DNA of 64,000 nt, from the NCBI RefSeq assembly GCF_029887935.1, contig NZ_JARXRO010000010.1:62291-126290 (forward strand). The letters are read 5' to 3'. Every line of letters begins with the position of its first letter. Position 1 is the first letter of the stretch. Both the position numbers and the translations under genes were made by a program. Source of the stretch: Luteimonas kalidii (GTDB taxonomy: Bacteria > Pseudomonadota > Gammaproteobacteria > Xanthomonadales > Xanthomonadaceae). Shown piece after piece: positions 1 through 12,583 of this stretch. Under the pieces are notes generated by a model. It ran no database searches and was not told the origin of the DNA. It was given only the letters and a program-made list of their open reading frames with translations.

Positions 1-1287
1 CGCCCGCCTGCGCCTGGCGCACCACGAAGCGCAGCCAACCCGCGACGGGCAGGCACAGCCGGTCGACCGGCCGGTCGGCGGCGAGCGCATCGGCGATCGT
101 GCCGAGCAGGCGCACGGGAACCTTCTGCGAACCGTCCCAGGCGATCTGTGAGAGCCGGTGCACGATCGCGGGATTGCGGAAGCGTTCGAGGATCGCGTCG
201 ATGTAGGCATCCGCGTCGAGACCCTCGGGCAACGCCAGGGTCGGCGTGATGTCCGCGCGCATCATCCTTTCGACGAAGCCGGCCAGCGTTGGGTCACCCA
301 TCGCCTCCGCCACGGTCCCCAGTCCCATCAGGCTCCCGAGGTAGGCCAGTGCGGAGTGCGGTGCGTTGAGCAGCCGCAGCTTGGCGCGATCGAAGCCGGC
401 GATCTCGCCGCTCATGACCACGCCAGCGCGTTCGAACGCGGGACGCCCGGCGCGGAAGTCGTCTTCCACCACCCACTGCGTGTACGGCTCGCGCTGCACC
501 GGCCAGACGTCCTCGACCCCCAGTTCGTCGGACACACGCGCGCGCAGCGCGTCGTCGCTGGCCGGGGTGATGCTGTCGACCATCGAGCGCGGGAAGGAAG
601 CCTCTACGTCGATCCAGCCGGCCAGCCCGGGATCGAGCCGGCGCGCGAAGTCGAGCACCGCGCGGCGCAGGCGCAGGCCGTTGTCGGCCAGGTTGTCGCA
701 GCTGAGCATCGTGTATGGCGCGAGGCCCGCCGCGCGACGCGCGCGCAGGCCGGCGACCAGCCAGCCGATCGCGCTGACCGGTGCGTCGGGCGCGGAGAGG
801 TCGTGCGCGATGTCCGGATGCGCGGCGTCGACGCCGTCGGGCGACAGGCAATAGCCCTTCTCGGTGATCGTGAGCGTCACCAGGCGCACCGCGGGATCCA
901 CCAGTCGCGCCATCACCGCGTCGCGCTGCTGCGGCGCGCACAGCACCTCGCGGATCGCGCCGATCACGCGCAGGCGCGGCGGCTCGTCCAGCAGCGCCAG
1001 CGTATACAGCCCGTCCTGAGGCTGCAGCGCATCGCGCACCCCGGCGCTGTGCAGCGAGACGGCGCAGATCGCCCAGTCGGGTTCGGTGGCCAGCAGTTCG
1101 TCGAGGTACACCGCCTGGTGCGCGCGATGGAAGGCACCGGGGCCGAAGTGGACGACACCGATGCAGGTCGCGCCGCGGTCGTAGGCCGGACGCTGCACCT
1201 GCACCGGCAGCGTGCCGAGCGTCGCGTCGGACAGGCGCGGCAGCCCGGTGGCCGCGCGCGCCTCGTGCCGCGTGTCCGCCAGCCGGC

Positions 1288-1291
<4 letters not shown>
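1..1291 (-). CDS. uxuB: Fructuronate reductase (D-mannonate oxidoreductase), 3-prime end beyond window
   Basis: Interconverts D-fructuronate and D-mannonate with NAD(H) in the cytoplasm, the step between glucuronate isomerase and mannonate dehydratase. The 430 visible codons match the long-chain mannitol dehydrogenase family: the HFGPGAFHRAHQ segment at residues 49-59, TITEKGYC at 141-148, SCDN near 197-200, and the catalytic K-x4-N-x2-H motif starting at Lys304. About 60 C-terminal residues are missing because the gene runs off the left edge. The only suitable start is a TTG at 1289-1291 that overlaps the GH3 stop (TTGA), so translation is probably coupled. It is the last visible gene of the glucuronoxylan operon, which favours fructuronate over mannitol or tagaturonate as substrate; that choice is inferred from context. 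Confidence 0.88.
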
Positions 1292-4044
<2,753 letters not shown>

Positions 4045-4067
4045 GTCCCCGTTCCTCCCGTGGCGTG

Positions 4068-5825
4068 TCATGGCGCGCGCTCGTCACGCGCGTACGGTCC
4101 GATGGTGGCGCCGACGAATCCGCCGGCGATATCCGTGCTCAGGATCGTGCCGTCGGCGTCCTGCGTCAGCCACTGCACGCCGGCGCCGTCGCCTGCATCG
4201 AACCCGAACCCGTAGCGTCCTTCGTTGCCCTCGATATGCAGCGTCAGTTGCGTGGCGGCGGCCGCCGAGTCGCGGGCGACGATCTCCGCTTCGCCCTCGC
4301 CTGCCTTCTTCTCGAGGAACACCTCGACGCCCTCACCCGCGCGACGCACGCCGAGGAAGTACCAGTGCGTGTCGCCCTGGAACGCGGCCAGGCCCGCAGC
4401 GACGCCCTCGGCGGGGACCTCCATCGCCGTGCTCGCCTCGAACACCTGGTGCTGCTGGCGACGCGCGTAGAAGGACGGGTTGACCTTGGTGTCCAGACGC
4501 TCGCGCAGCGGATGGATCGCCAGCCAGCCCGGCCGCGAGCTGCCGTCGTACCACTGGGTCTTCGGCACGCGCGGCGTCATCCAGCCCTTGCCCAGTTCCA
4601 CCGTGTCGAACTCGTCGCGCCAGGTGAAGTTGCTGGTCATCGGCGCCTGGTCGGCGGGTGATTTCATGAAGGACGGGCCCGGAAGCACGTACGGGATCTC
4701 TTCGCCGCGCGGCAGTATCACCGGCCAGCCGTCCTTCCACGTGACCGGCAGCAGGAACGCCTCGCGGCCGGTGTTGTAGTGGTCCACGCCGTAGTTGCGG
4801 CTGGCCAGGAAGGTCGCCCACCAGCTGCCGTCCGGACCCTGCACGAGATCCGCGTGGCCGGCGTTGGTGACCGGGAGCGGGCGGTTGGGGTCGAGGTCGC
4901 GCTGGGTCAGGATCGGATTGTGTTCGTACGGCTCGTACGGGCCCCAGACGTCGCGGCTGCGCAGGATCACCTGCGAATGCTGCGGTCCAGTGCCGCCCTC
5001 GGCGTTGTTGAGGTAGTACCAGCCGTCGACCTTGTAGATGTGCGGGCCTTCGATCCAGATCGGGTTGTCCTCGGGCTTCACGCCGCCGTCGATCAGCACC
5101 TTGCGCGGGCCGAACGGCTTTTTCGTCGCGATGTCGATCTCCTGCAGCCAGATCGCGCGATGACCGTCGTAGCGGACCGGCACCTCGGGTTCGTCGTTGT
5201 TGAGGATGTAGACCTTGCCGTCGTCGTCGAAGAACAGCGAGGGATCGATGCCGCCGATGCCCGGCAACCATGCAGGATCCGACCACGGGCCGGCCGGATC
5301 GGTCGCGGTGACGATGAAATTACCGCCCGCATCCACCGAGGTGTTGACGACGTAGAAGGTGCCGTCGTGGAACTCGATGGCCGGGGCGAACACGCCGCGC
5401 GACACGCCCAGACCGTCGAAGTCCAGCTGCTCCGGGCGGTGGATCGCGTTGCCCACCTGCTTCCAGTGCACCAGGTCCTCGCTCTCCATCACCGGGATCC
5501 CGGGGAAGAAGGTGAAGGTGGAAGACACCAGGTAGAACTTGCCGTTGGCGGCGGTCACGCTGGGATCGGAGTAGAAGCCCGACAGCACCGGGTTGCGGAA
5601 GCTGCCCTCCGGCACCGGCGCCTCGAACGCGGCGTCGCGCCCGGTGTACGCGAACCAGTCGAAGTACGCCGTCGTGGCGGACGGGGCGGCGTCGGCTGCC
5701 GAGGCCGGCGCCTCGGCTTCGTCCGGTTCGCGCTGGCAACCCGCCAGCAGCAGCGCGGCGACGCCAGCGGCGATCAGGCGCGTGGAGGTCGTCCGGCGGC
5801 GGTGGCGCGTGGTGCGGTCGATCAT
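4068..5825 (-). CDS. GH43 beta-xylosidase/alpha-arabinofuranosidase lipoprotein
   Basis: A 585-residue GH43 hydrolase that probably removes xylose or arabinose from xylan fragments. The N-terminus has basic residues, a hydrophobic run and a lipobox LAGC with Cys30, so it should be membrane anchored. The five-bladed propeller shows the three expected acids: base Asp87 (SDPS), pKa-modulating Asp194 (GGIDPS) and acid Glu259 (IEGPH). A C-terminal beta-sandwich of the GH43_C2/concanavalin-like type begins near WRDEFD. The start at 5825 is chosen because the AGGGGA ribosome site then lies seven bases upstream; the ATG at 5831 would be almost touching it. It follows manD by 20 bp and overlaps the longest GH3 frame. 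Xylosidase and arabinofuranosidase activities cannot be separated by eye. Confidence 0.9.
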   Translation of the reverse strand: MIDRTTRHRRRTTSTRLIAAGVAALLLAGCQREPDEAEAPASAADAAPSATTAYFDWFAYTGRDAAFEAPVPEGSFRNPVLSGFYSDPSVTAANGKFYLVSSTFTFFPGIPVMESEDLVHWKQVGNAIHRPEQLDFDGLGVSRGVFAPAIEFHDGTFYVVNTSVDAGGNFIVTATDPAGPWSDPAWLPGIGGIDPSLFFDDDGKVYILNNDEPEVPVRYDGHRAIWLQEIDIATKKPFGPRKVLIDGGVKPEDNPIWIEGPHIYKVDGWYYLNNAEGGTGPQHSQVILRSRDVWGPYEPYEHNPILTQRDLDPNRPLPVTNAGHADLVQGPDGSWWATFLASRNYGVDHYNTGREAFLLPVTWKDGWPVILPRGEEIPYVLPGPSFMKSPADQAPMTSNFTWRDEFDTVELGKGWMTPRVPKTQWYDGSSRPGWLAIHPLRERLDTKVNPSFYARRQQHQVFEASTAMEVPAEGVAAGLAAFQGDTHWYFLGVRRAGEGVEVFLEKKAGEGEAEIVARDSAAAATQLTLHIEGNEGRYGFGFDAGDGAGVQWLTQDADGTILSTDIAGGFVGATIGPYARDERAP

Positions 5826-5845
5826 CTGCATTCCCCTCGGTTGTC

Positions 5846-7102
5846 TCACCAGTCCCACATCGCGCCGTCTTCCAGGCGCGCGATGGGCAGCTGCTTCGGC
5901 GCGTACGGATACTTCGCCGCCAGCGCCTCGTCGATGTCCACGCCGATGCCCGGGGTGTCGCCCACGTGCAGGCGCCCGTCGCGCAGCACGTAGTCGTGCG
6001 GGAACACCGCATCGGTCTCGTCGGTGTGGAACATGTATTCCTGGATGCCGAAGTTCGGCACCCAGGTGTCGAAATGCAGCGCCGCGCCCATGGTCACCGG
6101 GGACAGGTCGGTGGCACCGTGGAAGCCGGTGCGCACCTGGTGCAGCGCGGCGAAGTCGGCCAGCCGGCGCAGGTGGGTGATGCCGCCGCCATGCACGATC
6201 GTGGTCCGGATGTAGTCGATCAGCTGGTGCTCGATCAGGTGCTTGCAATCCCAGATCGAGTTGAACACCTCGCCCACCGCCAGCGCGGTGACCGAGTGCT
6301 GGCGGATCAGCTCGAAGCTCTTCTGGTTCTCGGCCGGCGTCGCGTCCTCCAGCCAGAACAGGCGGTAGGGTTCGAGCGATTTCGCCAGGCGCGCGGCCTC
6401 GATCGGGCTGAGCCGGTGGTGCACGTCGTGCAGCAGTTCGACTTCGCTGCCGTGGTCGGCGCGCAGCTGTTCGAACAGCTTCGGCACGGTGTCCAGGTAG
6501 CGCGGGGTATTCCACGTGGTCTCCAGCGGCAGTTCGCTCTCGGCCGGCTCGTAGCCCTTGGCGTTGGAGATCCCGTAGGCCTTCTTGATGCCCGGCACGC
6601 CGCACTGCGCGCGCACGGCCAGGAACCCCTGCTCGATGAACTTGCCGACCGCATCGCTGGCCTCGGCGATGTCGCGACCGTTGGCGTGGCCGTACACCAG
6701 CGCGCCCTCGCGCGAACGGCCGCCCAGCAGCTGGTAGACCGGCATGCCCGCCATCTTGCCGAGGATGTCCCACAGCGCGACGTCGACCGCCGCGATCGCG
6801 CTCATCGTCACCGGCCCGCGCCGCCAGTACGCGCCACGGTAGAGGAACTGCCAGGTGTCCTCGATCCGGCCGGCATCGCGGCCGATCAGGTTCGGCACCA
6901 CGTGGTCCTGCAGGTACGAGGCGACCGCGAGTTCGCGGCCGTTGAGCGTCGCGTCGCCCAGCCCGTACACGCCCGAGCGGGTGGTGAGCTTGAGGGTGAC
7001 GAAGTTGCGGCCGGGGCAGGTGACGATGACTTTCGCGTCGACGATCTCGCGATCGTTGCGCGAACCGTGGGTCGTGGTGTCGGTGGAGGCGGTGGTGCTC
7101 AT
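5846..7102 (-). CDS. manD: D-mannonate dehydratase, enolase superfamily (ManD/RspA type)
   Basis: Converts D-mannonate to 2-keto-3-deoxygluconate in the cytoplasm. The 418-residue protein follows the ManD family nearly throughout: [13 protein letters not shown] at 28-38, [19 protein letters not shown] at 88-105, metal ligands Asp226 and His228 (HDVHH), Glu252 (WLEDA) and Glu278 (AVGEVF), plus Arg164 and Tyr176 as likely general-base residues. A poorly conserved 20-residue N-terminal tail of Ser/Thr is extra. It lies 19 bp after the esterase gene with only a weak ribosome site. It is unrelated to the UxuA-type mannonate dehydratase. Some family members prefer D-gluconate or have low activity; co-operonic fructuronate reductase makes mannonate the likely substrate. 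Confidence 0.9.
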   Translation of the reverse strand: MSTTASTDTTTHGSRNDREIVDAKVIVTCPGRNFVTLKLTTRSGVYGLGDATLNGRELAVASYLQDHVVPNLIGRDAGRIEDTWQFLYRGAYWRRGPVTMSAIAAVDVALWDILGKMAGMPVYQLLGGRSREGALVYGHANGRDIAEASDAVGKFIEQGFLAVRAQCGVPGIKKAYGISNAKGYEPAESELPLETTWNTPRYLDTVPKLFEQLRADHGSEVELLHDVHHRLSPIEAARLAKSLEPYRLFWLEDATPAENQKSFELIRQHSVTALAVGEVFNSIWDCKHLIEHQLIDYIRTTIVHGGGITHLRRLADFAALHQVRTGFHGATDLSPVTMGAALHFDTWVPNFGIQEYMFHTDETDAVFPHDYVLRDGRLHVGDTPGIGVDIDEALAAKYPYAPKQLPIARLEDGAMWDW

Positions 7103-7121
7103 CGGGCGTGGTCGTCTTCGA

Positions 7122-9113
7122 TCATGGGGTCACGGGGAGCTCGAACGGCCCGGCCGGCAGGCCGGCGCCGTCGAACAGGGTGCAGACCGGGCTGTCGGCC
7201 CAGCAGTAGCGCACGCGCGTGGCATCGCCCGCGCCGGATGCGCGCAGGGTGACGCGATCGCCCGCCAGTTCCGCCTGTGCATAGCGGCAGCTGCCGGCAT
7301 CGGCGCCACACAGCTCGAACCCGATCGGGCCTGCGGCGCCGTAGGCCAGCAGGCCGTCGCTGACGTCGTCGAACCGCACCAACACGGCGTCGCCGTTGCG
7401 CGAGGTCGAAGCCGGCACCGGCCCGGACGGCGGCAGCGATTCGCCGTACACCACGTGCCTGGCGACGCGCGCCAGACGACGCCCGAGTTCCTGCTTGTTG
7501 GTCGGATGGATGTCGTAGCGGTCGCCGATGTCGATGGTGACGGCCAGGCCCGTGTTGCGATCCTCGGCCGCCACCGCACGCTGCGCCTCGCGCAGGGCGG
7601 CCCAGTCGCTGTCGGTGGGGGCCGTGGGCGCGGCGCCGTAGTTCGCCAGCTGCACCACCAGGAGCGGCAGGTCTGCACCGAACCTGTTGCGCCAGTCGCT
7701 GCGCAGCGCGCGCAGCAGTTGTGCGTAGCGGTCGTGCTCGAAGGTATTCGACTCGCCCTGGTACCACAGTGCGCCGCGCAGCCCGTAGCGGCCGATCGGC
7801 GCGATCATGCCGTTGTACAGCGTCGACAGCCCGGCCGCGCTCTGCCAGGGCGCGCGTGGCGGGGTGCCCAGTTCCGGCGGCACCACGCGGTAGCGCCAGC
7901 CGCCGTCGAGCGGCACCTCGCTGCCGTCGGCCAGGCGCAGCAGGTGCGCGGACGCCGGACCGGCCAGGCCGCCGTCGCGGTAGGTGTCGAGCACGTTCAC
8001 CACGATGGTGTTCCCGCCCGCGCGCAGCAGGCCGGCGGGCAGCGCGTACTCGCGGCCCGCGCCCGCACCGTAGGTGCTGCCCACGCCGCGGCCGTTGACC
8101 CAGGTCATGTCGATCTCGTCGGCCGGCCCCAGCACCAGGGTGGCGCCCTGTGCAGCCTGTGCGGCATCGAGTTCGACCGTGGTGCGGTACCAGACCATGC
8201 CGTTGAACTCGGCCAGTTCCGACTCGCCCCAGCGTTCCCAGGCCCCGAGTTGCTCCGGTGCGGCGCGCCACGCGCCGCTCGCCTCGTCCGCGGCCCAGGG
8301 TCGGTCGTCCGCATCGATGCCGCCGCGCGCCGACCACCAGTCCTGCCACAGTGTGCCCCACTCGCCGACGGCAGCCACGGCATCGTCGGCGTAGCGCCCC
8401 AGCACGTCGAGCTCGGCGTCGTAGTCACCGAGCGTGCGCAGCGCCTCGCCGCTGGTCCAGGCCTGGATCCGCGAACCGCCCCAGGAGGCGTCGATCAGGC
8501 CCATCGGCACGTCGACCTGCTTCTGCAGTTCGCGCGCGAAGAAGTAGCAGGCGGCCGAGAATTCGCGCACGGTCTCGGGCTTCACCGGCTGCCATTCCAC
8601 CGTTTCGGAGAAGGCGGCCTTCGGCACCACGTCGGACACCTGCGGCACGGTGAACATGCGGATGCGGTCGTTGCCCGCACCCGCCATCTCGGCCCGGGCG
8701 TCGAGGGCGCGCCAGACCTGCAGCTCCATGTTCGACTGGCCCGAGCACAGCCACACGTCGCCGACCAGCACATCCGACACGCGCTGGCTGCGATCGCCGG
8801 CCGTGACCACCAGCGTGTGCGGCCCGCCGGCCTCGAATGCCGGCAGTTGCGCTTCCCACCGGCCGTCGTCGCTGGCGCGTGCGCGTGCACGCTTGCCCGC
8901 GAACTCCACCCGCACCGTCTGGCCCGCGGGCGCCACGCCGTACACGCGCACCGGCTGGTCGCGCTGGAGCACGGCGTGGTCGTCGAACATCGGGTGCAGC
9001 AGCGACGCCGTCGGGTCGGCGGCGGTCGCGGGCGCGGCCACCGCCGCCAGCGCGAACGCGACACCGGCCAGCAGCGTGCGCGTGGCGCGGGTACGGAGTC
9101 TGGCGCGACTCAC
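7122..9113 (-). CDS. Exported SGNH sialate O-acetylesterase-like (acetyl-xylan/xyloglucan esterase)
   Basis: A 663-residue exported esterase likely to strip acetyl groups from decorated xylo-oligosaccharides so that the glycosidases can proceed. A twin-Arg-like basic start and a hydrophobic stretch ending in APATA give a signal peptide. SGNH block I is SGQSNM with nucleophile Ser127; further blocks are SWGGSRI and LWYQGESN, and the Asp/His pair sits in DIHPTNK. Between these lies an inserted jelly-roll module (region around [12 protein letters not shown]), a layout like the CE20 xyloglucan acetylesterase described in Xanthomonas. The GTG start at 9113 overlaps the GH67 stop (GTGA), so translation is coupled. 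The family is clear; the acetylated substrate is inferred from the operon. Confidence 0.85.
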   Translation of the reverse strand: MSRARLRTRATRTLLAGVAFALAAVAAPATAADPTASLLHPMFDDHAVLQRDQPVRVYGVAPAGQTVRVEFAGKRARARASDDGRWEAQLPAFEAGGPHTLVVTAGDRSQRVSDVLVGDVWLCSGQSNMELQVWRALDARAEMAGAGNDRIRMFTVPQVSDVVPKAAFSETVEWQPVKPETVREFSAACYFFARELQKQVDVPMGLIDASWGGSRIQAWTSGEALRTLGDYDAELDVLGRYADDAVAAVGEWGTLWQDWWSARGGIDADDRPWAADEASGAWRAAPEQLGAWERWGESELAEFNGMVWYRTTVELDAAQAAQGATLVLGPADEIDMTWVNGRGVGSTYGAGAGREYALPAGLLRAGGNTIVVNVLDTYRDGGLAGPASAHLLRLADGSEVPLDGGWRYRVVPPELGTPPRAPWQSAAGLSTLYNGMIAPIGRYGLRGALWYQGESNTFEHDRYAQLLRALRSDWRNRFGADLPLLVVQLANYGAAPTAPTDSDWAALREAQRAVAAEDRNTGLAVTIDIGDRYDIHPTNKQELGRRLARVARHVVYGESLPPSGPVPASTSRNGDAVLVRFDDVSDGLLAYGAAGPIGFELCGADAGSCRYAQAELAGDRVTLRASGAGDATRVRYCWADSPVCTLFDGAGLPAGPFELPVTP

Positions 9114-11326
9114 TGCGTGTCCCCCGGCGCGTTCGGGAATTCGAGCGACTTGTAGTACTCGAGCGACTGCGCCGGCGGCGCCTCGCCCTCGGGCAGCGGC
9201 AGGCCGGAGAAGGTCTGGAAGTAGGCGATGCTGGCATCGCGCCACCATTGTGCTTCCTGCTCCTGGATCGCGAGGAAGCGCTCGACCTGGTAGTGGCGCT
9301 CGGGATCGACGTGGGAGTCCAGCCCGTCCCAGGTACCGCGCATCCGCGCGACCTGGCCGACGCCGCGCGAATAGCGGTGCACGAGCTCGTCCCACAGGGT
9401 GCGGCCCGAGGCGACACGGCTGGTCCACGGGCGATGGTGGAACCACAGCAGGAACTCTTCCGGCACGCGCGCGGGATCGTTGAACACTTCGGCCACCGGC
9501 GGCGCGTACTGCGACACCGCGTCGCTGCCGGAGGTGGTGCGGTCGAAGCCGATGCCCTCCTTCGTCGCGCGGTGGAAGTACACCGAGGTCCAGTCCGCAC
9601 GCGGGCCGCCCTCGACCCAGGGCGCCGGGCCGTAATGGTGGCCGCGCCCCATCAGGTGGTGCAGGCCCAGCGGCGTCATGTAGTCCACCGCCGCCTGGTG
9701 CGAGGCCATCATCATCTCCACCACCGGCTCGACGAATGCCGGATCGCTGGTGAAGGTCATGCGCGTCCACTCCTGCGCGACGGTGCGGGCATCGACCGAC
9801 GGATCCCAGGCCATGCGGCCGAACACGTACCAGTTGGCCTGGTCGAAATGCGAGCCGCTCCAGTTGCGGTCGCTGCCGATGTTGGCGACACCGGCGATGC
9901 CGCTGAGCGCATGGCCCTCGAGCGAACCGTCGACCACCTTCGCGACGGTCGAGCCCGGGCCCCTGGCATGCGTGTCCGCGCGCAGCACTTCCTCGTACAT
10001 CGGGCCGAGGTACACCAGATGGGTGGCGAAGCCCAGGTATTCCTTGGTGATCTGGAATTCCATCATCAGCGGCGTCTTCGGCATCGCGCCGAACAGCGGG
10101 TGGAACGGTTCGCGCGGCTGGAAGTCGATCGCGCCGTTCTTCACCTGCACCAGCACGTTGTCGCGGAACTCGCCGTCGTGCGGCACGAATTCGGTATACG
10201 CCTGCTTGTGGCGGTCGTCGGGTTCCTCGTCCGAGTAGACGAACGCGCGCCACATCACGATGCCGCCGTGCGGCGCGAGCACCTCGGCCAGCATGTTGGC
10301 GCCGTCGGCATGGCTGCGGCCGAAATCCTGCGGACCGGGCTGCCCTTCCGAGTTGGCCTTGACCAGGAAGCCGCCGAAATCCGGCACCTTCGCGTAGATC
10401 TCGTCGGCCTTGGCCTGCCACCAGCGGCGCACGGCCGGATCGAGCGGATCGGCGGTGTCCAGTCCGCCGATCTCCATCGGCGCGCTGAAGCGCGCGCTCA
10501 CGTACACGCGGATGCCGTATGGCCGCATCACGCCCGCGAGCGCGGCCACCTTGTCGAGGTAGGGCGCGGTCAGGATCTGCGCGTTGGCGTTGACGTTGTT
10601 GAGCACGGTGCCGTTGATGCCGATCGAGGCATTGGCACGGGCGTAGTCGGTGTAGCGCGGATCCAGCCAGTCGGGCAGCCGGTGCCAGTCCCAGATCGAC
10701 TGCCCGGAATAGCCGCGCTCGACGTGGCGATTGAGATCGTCCCAGTGGTTGAGCACGCGCAGCTTGACCTTCGGCACCTCGCGCAGGTCGAGCGCATCAA
10801 TCGGATGCCGGGTCTGCACCAGCCGCAGCAGGTGGAAGGCGCCATAGAGCGCACCGGTGTCACTGTTGGCGGCGACCACCGTGGCGGCGCGCCCGTCGAC
10901 AGACACGCTGCGGATCAGGTAGCCCTCCTCGCCCAGGCTCTCCAGGTCCAGGCCGATCCGGCCGATCGACGGCAGCGATGCCGGCGTGCCGACGAGCAGC
11001 GCGCCGGCCCCGGTCGGGGCATCGGCCAGCGCGGGCGCACCGCCGAGCAGGCCGCCCAGTGCGCGCACGAGTTCGTCCCGGGTGGCGCGCTGGATCGCGG
11101 TGGACGACGGTGCCACCAGCTGGCCCAACTGCGCGCGATAGGCCTGCGCGGCGGCGTCTTCGACCGGGCGGTAGCGCAGCCACAGGTCGTAGCCGTCCTC
11201 GGCATGAGCCAGCGGCACCGCCACCAGGGCCAGCAATGCGCAGGCGAGGCGGCGCAGCCAGCGGCCGGCCCGTCCCGGTGTATGCGGGGCGGAATCCTGC
11301 CCGGCGTTGACCGTTGTGTGTACCAT
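9110..11326 (-). CDS. aguA: Exported GH67 alpha-glucuronidase
   Basis: Releases (4-O-methyl)glucuronic acid from the non-reducing terminal xylose of short aldouronic acids. The 738-residue protein has a signal peptide ending near PLAHA (about residue 42), so it acts in the periplasm. The GH67 catalytic residues are all visible: acid Glu327 in NSEGQPGP, Asp401 in AIDFQPREP and Glu423 in MMEFQITKEYLG. It is the first gene of the glucuronoxylan operon, divergent from the LacI-type regulator across about 117 bp. GAGGG eight bases before the ATG is a good ribosome site. GH67 enzymes do not attack polymer, so an endoxylanase and an outer-membrane importer must be encoded elsewhere. Glucuronate released would flow to UxuB and ManD encoded downstream. 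Confidence 0.95.
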   Translation of the reverse strand: MVHTTVNAGQDSAPHTPGRAGRWLRRLACALLALVAVPLAHAEDGYDLWLRYRPVEDAAAQAYRAQLGQLVAPSSTAIQRATRDELVRALGGLLGGAPALADAPTGAGALLVGTPASLPSIGRIGLDLESLGEEGYLIRSVSVDGRAATVVAANSDTGALYGAFHLLRLVQTRHPIDALDLREVPKVKLRVLNHWDDLNRHVERGYSGQSIWDWHRLPDWLDPRYTDYARANASIGINGTVLNNVNANAQILTAPYLDKVAALAGVMRPYGIRVYVSARFSAPMEIGGLDTADPLDPAVRRWWQAKADEIYAKVPDFGGFLVKANSEGQPGPQDFGRSHADGANMLAEVLAPHGGIVMWRAFVYSDEEPDDRHKQAYTEFVPHDGEFRDNVLVQVKNGAIDFQPREPFHPLFGAMPKTPLMMEFQITKEYLGFATHLVYLGPMYEEVLRADTHARGPGSTVAKVVDGSLEGHALSGIAGVANIGSDRNWSGSHFDQANWYVFGRMAWDPSVDARTVAQEWTRMTFTSDPAFVEPVVEMMMASHQAAVDYMTPLGLHHLMGRGHHYGPAPWVEGGPRADWTSVYFHRATKEGIGFDRTTSGSDAVSQYAPPVAEVFNDPARVPEEFLLWFHHRPWTSRVASGRTLWDELVHRYSRGVGQVARMRGTWDGLDSHVDPERHYQVERFLAIQEQEAQWWRDASIAYFQTFSGLPLPEGEAPPAQSLEYYKSLEFPNAPGDTQ

Positions 11327-11443
11327 TCAATCAGCCCTCATGTCTGGTCGTGTCGCGATGGACGCCGCGTCCGTCGATGCATACCGCGCCGCGCATGCCG
11401 GCCCGAACCACAGACGGCCGCGGCGCGGCAGGGGGAAACACCA

Positions 11444-12496
11444 TTGCAGAAGCCGAGGAAAGCCGCGCGCCGCAAGGGAATGGCGGTGACGCTCGACGAG
11501 GTCGCGGCGCTCGCCAAGGTCTCGCCGATGACGGTCTCGCGCGTGGTCAACGACCAGGGCAAGGTGCGCGACACCACCCGCGAACGGGTCATGCGCGCGG
11601 TGCGCGAACTCGGCTACACCCCCAACCTGGCCGCCAGCGCGCTGGCCACCGCGCATGAGCCGCGAGTCGCGCTGATCTACACCAACCCCAGCAGCGCCTA
11701 CCTGCGCGAGTTGCTGGTCGGTGCGCTGCGCGGTGCCAGCCGCATCGCCGCGCAGCTGGTGATCGATTCCTGGGACAACCTCGGCGCCAACGCCCAGCGC
11801 CAGGCCGCGCGCACCCTGGCCAACCGCATCACCGGCGTGATCCTGCCGCCGCCGCTGTGCGAGTCGAAGGGCGTGATCGCCGAGTTCGTCGACGCCGGCG
11901 TGCCGGTGGTGGCGATCGCCTCCGCGCACCCCAACCAGTACATCTCGCGGGTGCGCATCGACGATTTCCAGGCCGGCAAGGAAGTCACCCAGCACCTGAT
12001 CGCCGCCGGGCACCGCCGCATCGGCCACATCAAGGGCCATCCCAACCAGACCGCCAGCGTGCGCCGGCTCGAGGGCTTCCAGGTGGCGCTGTCCGAGGCC
12101 GGGATCCCGTTCGACGAGACCCTGGTCGAGGCCGGCTTCTTCACCTACCGCTCGGGACTGGAAGCGGCGGAGAAACTGCTCGCCCATCCCAACCCGCCCA
12201 CGGCGATCTTCGCCAGCAACGACGACATGGCCGCGGCCGTGGTCTCGGTGGCGCACCGGCGCCACCTCGACGTGCCGCGCGACCTGTCGGTGGTCGGGTT
12301 CGACGATACCTACGCGGCCACCACGGTCTGGCCGGAACTCACCACCATCCGCCAGCCGGTGGCGATGATGGGCGATTCGGCGATCGACATCCTGGTGCGC
12401 GGCATCCGCCGCAAGGACGGCCCGCGCACGCTGGTGGACCACGTGATCGCCCACCAGCTGGTCCAGCGCGATTCGGTCGCGCCGCCGGCGCGCTGA
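11444..12496 (+). CDS. LacI-family transcriptional regulator of the xylan locus
   Basis: A 350-residue repressor-type regulator. An N-terminal LacI helix-turn-helix (VTLDEVAALAKVSPMTVSRV, about residues 15-34) with the hinge helix LAASALA is followed by a periplasmic-binding-protein-like effector domain (GVILPPP, IDDFQAG, GHRRIGHI, ASNDDMA, VVGFDD). The start is a TTG at 11444 with AGGGGG at 11430-11435, eight bases upstream; the ATG at 11480 lies inside the basic lead and lacks spacing. It is divergent from the GH67 operon and convergent with xylA, so xylose, glucuronate or their oligomers are plausible inducers. The palindrome in front of xylB is a candidate target. The effector and true operators are not shown by the sequence. 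Confidence 0.9.
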   Translation: MQKPRKAARRKGMAVTLDEVAALAKVSPMTVSRVVNDQGKVRDTTRERVMRAVRELGYTPNLAASALATAHEPRVALIYTNPSSAYLRELLVGALRGASRIAAQLVIDSWDNLGANAQRQAARTLANRITGVILPPPLCESKGVIAEFVDAGVPVVAIASAHPNQYISRVRIDDFQAGKEVTQHLIAAGHRRIGHIKGHPNQTASVRRLEGFQVALSEAGIPFDETLVEAGFFTYRSGLEAAEKLLAHPNPPTAIFASNDDMAAAVVSVAHRRHLDVPRDLSVVGFDDTYAATTVWPELTTIRQPVAMMGDSAIDILVRGIRRKDGPRTLVDHVIAHQLVQRDSVAPPAR

Positions 12497-12583
12497 GCGC
12501 GCCGGGCACCCCCGGGAATCGCGCGGCCGGTCGGCGCGGAGGGACGATGGTGCTCCCATGGCGACCGGCGCGCGCAACGCCAC

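Noticed and set aside
11310-11335. GTGTACCATTCA between the GH67 operon and the LacI gene as an operator
   Set aside because: Only the central GTAC is symmetrical; it does not match the xylB operator and overlaps the GH67 start codon. Too weak to annotate.
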